Positions 23,655 through 28,402 of a stretch of DNA of 28,402 nt are shown here, piece by piece. The notes below the pieces were generated by a model. That model was given only the letters and a program-made list of their open reading frames with translations. It was not told the origin of the DNA and ran no database searches. A program made the translations under genes and the position numbers. Origin of the DNA: Alectryocaccomicrobium faecavium (GTDB lineage: Bacteria; Bacillota; Clostridia; Christensenellales; Aristaeellaceae); NCBI GenBank assembly GCA_018713425.1, contig DVOT01000146.1, positions 1 to 28,402 on the forward strand, in the 5' to 3' direction. Numbering within the stretch: position 1 is the first letter of the stretch; every line of letters starts with the position of its first letter.

Positions 23655-24361
23655 TGCGCCCGCGCCTCATCCTGCCGCACCTCGAACTTATAGCCCACGC
23701 CGTACACCGTCACCAGCGACCACGGCACGCCCTCCTGTGGCAGTTTCTGGCGAATGCGCTTGATATGCGTATCCACCGTGCGGGTGTCGCCGAAGAAATC
23801 ATAGCCCCACACGCGCGAGAGAATCTGTTCCCGGCTGAACACCTGACCCGCGTTGGAGGAGAGCAGGTGCAAAATTTCCACTTCCTTGGGCGTGCAGGCG
23901 ATTACCTGGCCCTTGGCCTTCACCTGATAATTGCCCAGGTTCACTTCCAGCTGCGGGAAACGCACGATGGTGTTGTCCGGCACCACGGGCTCGGCAAACC
24001 GGCGCAGCACCGCCTTGATGCGCGCAATCACCTCGCGCGGGCTGAAGGGCTTCACAATGTAATCGTCCGCGCCTAGCTCCAGGCCCAGAATCCTGTCGAT
24101 TTCCTCGCTCTTGGCCGTGAGCATAATGATGGGCTTATTGGACGTTTGCCGGATGGTGCGGCACACGTCCGTGCCCGACATCTTAGGCATCATCAAATCC
24201 AAAACGATCAGGTCTGGATGGAGCGATTCGCTCATTTCCAGCGCCTGCTGCCCATCGAAGGCAGAAGCGGACTCGAATCCTTCGCTCTTTAAGTAGATCC
24301 CCAGCGACTCATGTACCACGGGGTCGTCGTCGCAAATCAAAATCAAGGGACACATGGACAT
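23651..24361 (-). CDS. OmpR/PhoB-type response regulator partner of the PhoR/WalK-like kinase
   Basis: A 236-residue response regulator. The receiver carries acidic 'ICDDDP' (about 9-14), phosphoacceptor Asp55 in 'LIVLDLMMPKMSG', 'IIMLTAKSE' and 'DDYIVKPFSP'. The winged-helix part includes 'CTPKEVEILHLLSSNAGQVF' and 'WGYDFFGDTRTVDTHIKRIR', as in PhoP/WalR-type proteins. I chose the ATG at 24361 (MSMCPL) because AATGAGGTGA lies 8 bases upstream; GTG at 24370 three codons earlier would sit on that site. A promoter with TATAAT lies about 30 bases before it. The first gene of a two-gene operon, it probably also controls its own promoter. Confidence 0.94.
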   Translation of the reverse strand: MSMCPLILICDDDPVVHESLGIYLKSEGFESASAFDGQQALEMSESLHPDLIVLDLMMPKMSGTDVCRTIRQTSNKPIIMLTAKSEEIDRILGLELGADDYIVKPFSPREVIARIKAVLRRFAEPVVPDNTIVRFPQLEVNLGNYQVKAKGQVIACTPKEVEILHLLSSNAGQVFSREQILSRVWGYDFFGDTRTVDTHIKRIRQKLPQEGVPWSLVTVYGVGYKFEVRQDEARAQ

Positions 24362-24390
24362 AATTCTCACCTCATTGCCGTTATGCTTCC

Positions 24391-24419
24391 ATTATAACGG
24401 ATTGCGCGCCATCCGGCAA
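24391..24419 (-). promoter_or_regulatory. Promoter of the second two-component operon
   Basis: TTGCCG (24414-24419), a 17-base spacer and a perfect TATAAT (24391-24396) on the minus strand, about 30 bases before the regulator start codon. Confidence 0.7.
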
Positions 24420-24569
24420 GCCATTTGCGGCAAGCTCCATAATATATTCAAAATTTAGCCGCACACGCCGCGAAAACCGGCGCTTTCTGGCGCGCAAGCG
24501 AGATATTTCCACGCATGCCGCGCGCCAATTTTCGATAAGATAAGCCCAAAACGAACAGGAGGGATACGC

Positions 24570-25025
24570 ATGGACCCCACCATAGAATTGCTCAACGAAG
24601 TCTGGTCGGGCGCGCGAACCGGGCTCACCTCACTGCGCGCCATCCTGGACATCACGGACGATACCAACCTGCGCAACGAAATCTACCGCCAGGAAACCGA
24701 ATACCAGAATGTGGTGCGCGAAGCGGAAAACCTGCTCGCCGGGCACGGCGAGCGCCCGGACGGCGTGAATTGCATGGAACGCGCCTGCACATGGACCGGC
24801 ATCCGCATGAGTACGCTGACCGATAAGAGCACCCCGCACATGGCGGGCCTTTTGATCCAGGGCAACACCATGGGCGTGATCGAACTCACAAAAGCGCGCG
24901 CGGATTGCGAAGGCGCGCAGGCCAGCGCGCAGGATCTGGCCGCGCGGCTCCTTTCTCTCGAACAAGAAAACATCGAGCGCTCCCTCGCCCTGCTCGAACA
25001 GGCGGAAGCCCTCACGACGGCATAA
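24570..25025 (+). CDS. Small helical protein (ferritin-like/DUF2383-like), function unknown
   Basis: A 151-residue protein predicted by eye to be almost wholly helical, built as four amphipathic helices of about 25-30 residues: 'TIELLNEVWSGARTGLTSLR', 'RNEIYRQETEYQNVVREAEN', then after a loop 'HMAGLLIQGNTMGVIELTKA' and 'LAARLLSLEQENIERSLALL'. No signal peptide or membrane helix. Size and helix spacing resemble four-helix bundles of the DUF2383/ferritin-like sort, but the metal-ligand Glu/His set is not clear, so this is only a resemblance. AGGAGGG is 7 bases before the ATG, and a hairpin with a T-run follows the stop. It seems monocistronic, in the gap between a two-component operon and the Gfo/Idh gene. 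Proteins of this kind are common and unnamed in Clostridia. Confidence 0.85.
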   Translation: MDPTIELLNEVWSGARTGLTSLRAILDITDDTNLRNEIYRQETEYQNVVREAENLLAGHGERPDGVNCMERACTWTGIRMSTLTDKSTPHMAGLLIQGNTMGVIELTKARADCEGAQASAQDLAARLLSLEQENIERSLALLEQAEALTTA

Positions 25026-25030
25026 GCGTC

Positions 25031-25075
25031 TGGCGCGGCCGTTTTTCATCATAAAATGCGCCGCGCCATAATTTT
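25031..25075 (+). terminator. Terminator after the small helical protein gene
   Basis: TGGCGCGGC pairs with GCCGCGCCA (9 perfect pairs) over a 20-base loop and is followed by TAATTTT. The loop is large, but the T-run and position are right. Confidence 0.6.
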
Positions 25076-25129
25076 CCCCTCCTTCTGCGTGTGCTATTCG
25101 CCGAAAATTGTCCCGCCGCAATGTTTTTC

Positions 25130-25158
25130 TTGACAGCGCGCAAAAAACGGGGTATCAT
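25130..25158 (+). promoter_or_regulatory. Promoter of the Gfo/Idh/MocA oxidoreductase gene
   Basis: A perfect TTGACA (25130-25135), a 17-base spacer and TATCAT (25153-25158) lie about 40 bases before the start codon. Confidence 0.85.
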
Positions 25159-25200
25159 GTGTATGTAGCCACGCACCAATTGCAAAGGAGAGAGATTGTC

Positions 25201-26367
25201 ATGGCAAAAAACGGCGATGAAGTGCTCAATCAGACTACGCAAAGCGTAGCGGCAGAAACCAAAAAGCGCGAAGGCAAGCTGAAGTACGGCATCATCGGCA
25301 CCGGCTGGATCGCCGAATCCCATATTCAGAGCCTCCTCAAAATGGACGATGTGGAAATCGTCGCCCTGGCCGACCTGATCCCCGGCAAGGCGGAAGCGTT
25401 CGCCGAGCAGTGGGGCGTAAAAGGCGCGCGGTATTATCCGGATCACGCCTCCATGCTGAAGGCGGAAAAGCTCGACGCGGTGAGCAACTGCACCTATAAC
25501 GTGGCCCACGCGCAGACCACCATCGACGCGCTCAACGCGGGCGTGAACGTGCTGCTGGAAAAGCCCATGTGCGTCACCACCGAAGAGGCTGTGGAAATCA
25601 TGCGTGCCGAGAAAAAGAGCGGCAAGCTGCTCTCCATCGGCTTCCAGCCGCGCATGGATGAAAATATGAAGATGATCAAGCGCATCGTGGACAGCGGTGT
25701 GCTGGGCAAGATCTATTACATCCAGACCGGCGGCGGCCGCCGTCGCGGCATCCCGAACAGTACCTTTATCGAAAAGTCCACCGGCGGCATCGGCGCCATG
25801 GGCGATATCGGCTGCTATTCGCTGGACATGGTGCTCAACGCCATCGGCTATCCCAAGCCCCTCACCGTTACGGGCTATACCTCCAACTTCTTCGGCACCA
25901 ACCCGAAGTATCAGCGCCCCGATAAGTTCCACACCGCGGCTGAAAACGCGGCGCGCTTTGGCGTGGAAGATTTCGCGGCGGCGTTCGTGCGCCTGGAAGG
26001 CGACATCATCCTCGACTTCCGCATTTCCTGGGCCATGCACCTGGACACCCCTGGCGACACGGTCATCCTGGGCACGGAAGGCGCGCTGCGCATTCCTTCC
26101 ACCGATTGCTGGAACGGCACCGTCGGCGGCGCTATGACGCTGTATCATGACGTGGCCGGCGAGCAGACGCAGACCGAGATCCCGATCCTCAAGACCAAAG
26201 AGGGCCTGTTCGATCTGAAGATCCGCTCCTTCCTGGATGCGGTGTGGGATAAGGGCGAGCCGCCGATTCCCTCCAGCCAGATCCTGTACAACCAGGCGAT
26301 CATCGATCACATCGTCAAGTCCGCGCAGCTCGGCAAGGAAATCGACGTCGTCATCCCGGAAATCTAA
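25201..26367 (+). CDS. Gfo/Idh/MocA family oxidoreductase
   Basis: A 388-residue NAD(P)-dependent sugar or inositol dehydrogenase family protein. The N-terminal Rossmann domain has 'YGIIGTGWIAESHI' (about 29-42) after an unusual polar, probably flexible 25-residue head. 'LLEKPMCV' (about 118-125) carries the conserved catalytic Lys121 of the EKP motif, and 'MGDIGCYSLDMVL' (about 200-212) corresponds to the DxGxHxxD segment, with Tyr in the usual His place and the two Asp kept. The start ATG is preceded by AAAGGAGAG; an open stretch upstream overlaps the promoter and is not used. It is followed, across a hairpin array, by the GH4 enzyme. The two may act on the same sugar derivative, since both handle C3-oxidised sugar intermediates, but the substrate is unknown. 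Confidence 0.92.
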   Translation: MAKNGDEVLNQTTQSVAAETKKREGKLKYGIIGTGWIAESHIQSLLKMDDVEIVALADLIPGKAEAFAEQWGVKGARYYPDHASMLKAEKLDAVSNCTYNVAHAQTTIDALNAGVNVLLEKPMCVTTEEAVEIMRAEKKSGKLLSIGFQPRMDENMKMIKRIVDSGVLGKIYYIQTGGGRRRGIPNSTFIEKSTGGIGAMGDIGCYSLDMVLNAIGYPKPLTVTGYTSNFFGTNPKYQRPDKFHTAAENAARFGVEDFAAAFVRLEGDIILDFRISWAMHLDTPGDTVILGTEGALRIPSTDCWNGTVGGAMTLYHDVAGEQTQTEIPILKTKEGLFDLKIRSFLDAVWDKGEPPIPSSQILYNQAIIDHIVKSAQLGKEIDVVIPEI

Positions 26368-26380
26368 GGGATTGCATTAT

Positions 26381-26417
26381 GGGGCTGTGAAAAAACCAAA
26401 AGTTTTTTCACAGCCCC
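26381..26417. repeat. Dispersed hairpin repeat, copy 2 (perfect stem)
   Basis: GGGGCTGTGAAAAAAC and GTTTTTTCACAGCCCC form a perfect 16-pair stem around loop CAAAA, 13 bases after the Gfo/Idh stop codon. It is the best preserved of three copies in this window. Confidence 0.85.
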
Positions 26418-26420
26418 AAT

Positions 26421-26496
26421 GGCGGGGAACAAGCTCCCCCGCCGTACACTCCGTCGGGGACGATTAAAGCGCGAAAGGGCTTCGGCACTCTCGCGC
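26421..26496. repeat. Two further hairpins between repeat copies 2 and 3
   Basis: GGCGGGG (26421-26427) pairs with CCCCGCC (26437-26443), and GCGCGA (26469-26474) pairs with TCGCGC (26491-26496) over a loop with GGGCTTCGGCA. Together with the flanking repeat copies they make four successive hairpins in about 180 bases. A GGGGTTTTTGACAGTCTGAG stretch follows (about 26504-26523). Confidence 0.6.
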
Positions 26497-26522
26497 TCTC
26501 CTCGGGGTTTTTGACAGTCTGA

Positions 26523-26561
26523 GGGGCCGTGAAAGAACAACCAAAGTTTCTTCACAGTCCC
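26523..26561. repeat. Dispersed hairpin repeat, copy 3
   Basis: GGGGCCGTGAAAGAAC with loop AACCAAA and GTTTCTTCACAGTCCC, an imperfect stem of about 16 positions whose changes from copy 2 mostly keep pairing (for example G-U). It is followed by TTTTC, so this copy could end transcription on the plus strand, just upstream of the GH4 gene. Confidence 0.7.
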
Positions 26562-26605
26562 TTTTCAAAAAAAGCGGCGCTTCGCCGCAGGAAAGGATAC
26601 ATAGC

Positions 26606-27913
26606 ATGCCGAAAATTACGTTTATGGGCGCGGGCAGCACGGTGTTCGCCAAGAATGTGCTGGGCGATTCCATGATGACCCCGGCGCTGGAGGATTCCGT
26701 CATTGCGCTGTACGATATCGACGCCGTGCGCCTGGAGGATTCCAAGCGCATGTTGGACACCATCAACCGCAACAACGGCGGCAAGGCCACCATCGAAACC
26801 TATCTGGGCGTGGAAAACCGCAAGGCCGCGCTGCGCGGCGCGAACTACGTGGTGGACGCCATCCAGGTGGGCGGCTATGAGCCCTGCACCGTAACCGATT
26901 TCGAAATCCCCAAAAAATACGGCCTGCGCCAGACCATCGCGGATACGCTGGGCATCGGCGGCATCTTCCGCGCGCTGCGCACCATCCCGGTGCTGTTCGA
27001 TTTCGCGCGCGATATGGAAGAAGTCTGCCCGGATGCGTGGTTCCTCAATTACACCAACCCCATGGCCATGCTCTCCGGCGCCATGCAGCGCTATACGGGC
27101 GTAAAGACCGTGGGTCTGTGCCACAGCGTGCAGGTGTGCTGCGAAGGGCTGATGAAAGGCCTCGGCATGGAATACGACGACACCGTGCAATGGAAGATCG
27201 CGGGCATCAACCACCAGGCCTGGCTGCTGGAAGTCACGAAAAACGGCGTGGATCTCTATCCGGAAATCAAGCGTCGCGCGCTCGCGCGCACCGAAAAGCA
27301 CCACGACATGGTGCGCTATGAAATCATGAAGCGCTTCGGCTATTACGTCACCGAGTCTTCCGAGCACAACAGCGAATACATGCCCTATTTCATCAAATCC
27401 ACCCATCCGGAGCTGATCGACCAGTTCAACATCCCGCTGGACGAGTATCCGCGCCGCTGCATCAACCAGATCGCCGAATGGGAAAAGATGCGCGAAAACC
27501 TGCTGGGCGATGAGAACCTCACGCACACCCGCTCGCGCGAATACGCCAGCTACATCATGGAGGCCATGGAGACCAACCGCCCCTTCAAGTTCGGCGGAAA
27601 CGTGATCAACACCGGCCTGATCACCAACCTGCCCAGCAATGCCTGCGTGGAAGTGCCCTGCATCGCGGACGCTTCGGGCGTGCAGAGCGTGTTCATCGGC
27701 GATTTGCCCGAGCAGTGCGCCGCCATGAACCGCACCAACATCAATCCCCAGCTGCTCGCCATCGAGGCCGCCGTTACGAAGAAGAAGGACTACATCTACC
27801 AGGCCGCGATGCTCGATCCACACACCGCCGCAGAGCTCACCATCGATCAGATCGTTTCCATGTGCGACGATCTTATCGAAGCGCACAAGGGCTGGCTGCC
27901 GGAATACCACTAA
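26606..27913 (+). CDS. GH4 family glycosidase (alpha-galactosidase-like)
   Basis: A 435-residue glycoside hydrolase of family 4, which uses NAD+ and a divalent metal in an oxidation-elimination mechanism. 'KITFMGAGSTVFAKNVL' (3-19) is the NAD-binding loop. 'LNYTNPMAM' (about 147-155) and 'GLCHSVQ' (170-176, Cys172 and His173) carry the metal and substrate site, and 'AGINHQAWLL' (about 199-208) supplies His203. In this family the CHSV form of the Cys-His motif is typical of alpha-galactosidases such as MelA, while phospho-sugar enzymes have CNxP. This supports an alpha-galactoside, not a phospho-sugar, as substrate. AGGAAAGGAT precedes the ATG. It lies downstream of the Gfo/Idh gene and ends at a strong terminator. 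The enzyme has no signal peptide, so the sugar must be imported first. Confidence 0.93.
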   Translation: MPKITFMGAGSTVFAKNVLGDSMMTPALEDSVIALYDIDAVRLEDSKRMLDTINRNNGGKATIETYLGVENRKAALRGANYVVDAIQVGGYEPCTVTDFEIPKKYGLRQTIADTLGIGGIFRALRTIPVLFDFARDMEEVCPDAWFLNYTNPMAMLSGAMQRYTGVKTVGLCHSVQVCCEGLMKGLGMEYDDTVQWKIAGINHQAWLLEVTKNGVDLYPEIKRRALARTEKHHDMVRYEIMKRFGYYVTESSEHNSEYMPYFIKSTHPELIDQFNIPLDEYPRRCINQIAEWEKMRENLLGDENLTHTRSREYASYIMEAMETNRPFKFGGNVINTGLITNLPSNACVEVPCIADASGVQSVFIGDLPEQCAAMNRTNINPQLLAIEAAVTKKKDYIYQAAMLDPHTAAELTIDQIVSMCDDLIEAHKGWLPEYH

Positions 27914-27929
27914 AAAATCGCATAAAAAA

Positions 27930-27970
27930 CCCGCCGCGGGGAATTGCTCTTTTCCCTGCGGCGGGCTTTA
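27930..27970 (+). terminator. Terminator of the GH4 gene, probably bidirectional
   Basis: CCCGCCGCGGGGAA pairs with TTCCCTGCGGCGGG (14 pairs, one G-U) over an 8-base loop and runs into CTTTAT. On the other strand the stem is followed by TTTTTT, so it could also end the Rpn-like gene on the minus strand. Confidence 0.88.
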
Positions 27971-27991
27971 TCCGCTCCACCCATCGTATCC

Positions 27992-28010
27992 GCCCGGCCT
28001 TTGGCTGGGC
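27992..28010. repeat. Short hairpin before the Rpn-like gene end
   Basis: GCCCGGCC and GGCTGGGC pair (one G-U or mismatch) around TTT in the 76-base gap between the terminator and the Rpn-like stop codon. No T-run is attached; its role is unclear. Confidence 0.4.
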
Positions 28011-28045
28011 AGTTCTGCGTTAAAGGGCTTTTTGTGGGGCAAAAG

Positions 28046-28402
28046 TCAGTTGGCGTTCGGTTCGGCTTTGAGCTTGTTGATTTCAGCGATGGAGAGCCCC
28101 GTGACGCGGGAAATCAGGTCGGCGGATAGACCTTCGTGAAGCATTCCCTTGGCGTTGTCCAATTTCTCTTGCTTAGCGCCGATGGTAATGCCTCGCTTCT
28201 CGCCCCGTTTCTCGCCAATGGCGATGCCACGCTTCTCCGCATCCATCTGATGAATCTGATAAATCATAAATGCATGCCTCCAATCGTCGTTCATTTTGGC
28301 CTCGTCCACAGCCTCGTCTATCGAGCGTATCAGCGGCAAGCCGGTTTTTGCAACCGGATAATTCTTCGGATCGTTCATGTAGCGCAGCAGCTCGCGCAGC
28401 GA
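28046..28402 (-). CDS. Rpn-family (PD-(D/E)XK) nuclease-like protein, C-terminal part (cut by window edge)
   Basis: The last 118 codons of a gene that begins beyond base 28402; the frame is open to the edge ('SLRELLRYMNDPKNYPV'). The fragment matches the tail of Rpn/PDDEXK_2 'recombination-promoting nuclease / putative transposase' proteins: a helical 'MNDDWRHAFMIYQIHQMDAE' stretch, a run of charged repeats 'KRGIAIGEKRGEKRGITIG', and a final 'LSADLISRVTGLSIAEINKL' helix-turn-helix-like segment. The nuclease core with its catalytic residues would lie in the missing N-terminal part, so activity cannot be judged. An internal ATG at 28378 is not expected to be the real start. Such genes are multicopy in many Clostridia and vary in repeat number. 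Confidence 0.8.
   Translation of the reverse strand, partial: SLRELLRYMNDPKNYPVAKTGLPLIRSIDEAVDEAKMNDDWRHAFMIYQIHQMDAEKRGIAIGEKRGEKRGITIGAKQEKLDNAKGMLHEGLSADLISRVTGLSIAEINKLKAEPNAN

Noticed and set aside
25012..26310. Minus-strand frame opposite the Gfo/Idh gene, and a similar one at 26552-27910 opposite the GH4 gene
   Set aside because: Both mirror strongly conserved enzymes on the plus strand and lack ribosome binding sites and family motifs.
28046..28402. Transposase or insertion sequence at the right edge
   Set aside because: Rpn-like proteins are often labelled transposase, but no terminal inverted repeats or target duplications are visible and the fragment has no DDE transposase motif.
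1..28402. tRNA, rRNA or CRISPR arrays
   Set aside because: No cloverleaf-like segment, rRNA-like conserved stretch or regularly spaced direct repeats was seen by eye; a covariance-model scan would be needed to exclude a small RNA gene fully.

Overview
The window looks like chromosomal DNA of a fairly GC-rich anaerobic member of the Bacillota (class Clostridia, possibly a gut lineage). The reasons are an HPr kinase/phosphorylase gene, strong AGGAGG-type ribosome binding sites before nearly every gene, SigA-type TTGACA/TATAAT promoters, two TTG starts, and a gene mix of surface-linked carbohydrate sensing, a GH4 glycosidase and two-component systems. The genus cannot be set from the sequence alone. 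No rRNA, tRNA, CRISPR array, transposase or prophage gene was seen.

Layout. 1-2851: the start of an exported solute-binding protein (minus strand, cut by the window edge) lies divergent to a membrane-anchored AraC-type regulator. 2854-7879: a minus-strand operon with HAD phosphatase, hprK, ROK sugar kinase, THUMP-like RNA methylase and amidase-signature enzyme. It reads as catabolite signalling and sugar phosphorylation followed by housekeeping genes. 8023-13535: a minus-strand surface module. An OmpR-type response regulator and its histidine kinase overlap by 4 bases and end at their own terminator. They are followed by a TTG-started VTC-domain protein (polyphosphate polymerase-like), a DUF4956 membrane protein and a CotH-family kinase anchored in the membrane at both ends, closed by a second terminator. 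13780-16041: a divergent gene for a secreted protein that appears to join a propeller-like half to a solute-binding-like half.

16042-19091: a promoter, a structured leader of about 280 bases with an intrinsic terminator, and then a P2-type cation-transporting ATPase. This layout points to control by transcription attenuation. The ATPase has Ala where the Ca2+-binding Asp of membrane helix 6 normally sits. 19092-21003: a dispersed hairpin repeat, an unknown 154-residue gene with an AT-rich promoter, and a 2-hydroxyacid dehydrogenase. 21116-24361: a PHP phosphoesterase convergent with a PhoR/WalK-like two-component system. 24570-27913: a small helical protein, a Gfo/Idh/MocA oxidoreductase and a GH4 alpha-galactosidase-like enzyme, the last two separated by an array of hairpins. 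28046-28402: the tail of an Rpn-family nuclease-like gene, cut by the window edge.

The most promising material is the VTC-DUF4956-CotH module with its two-component system and the adjacent secreted protein. Next come the unidentified leader RNA of the cation ATPase and that ATPase's changed ion site. All functions are inferred from sequence motifs read by eye.
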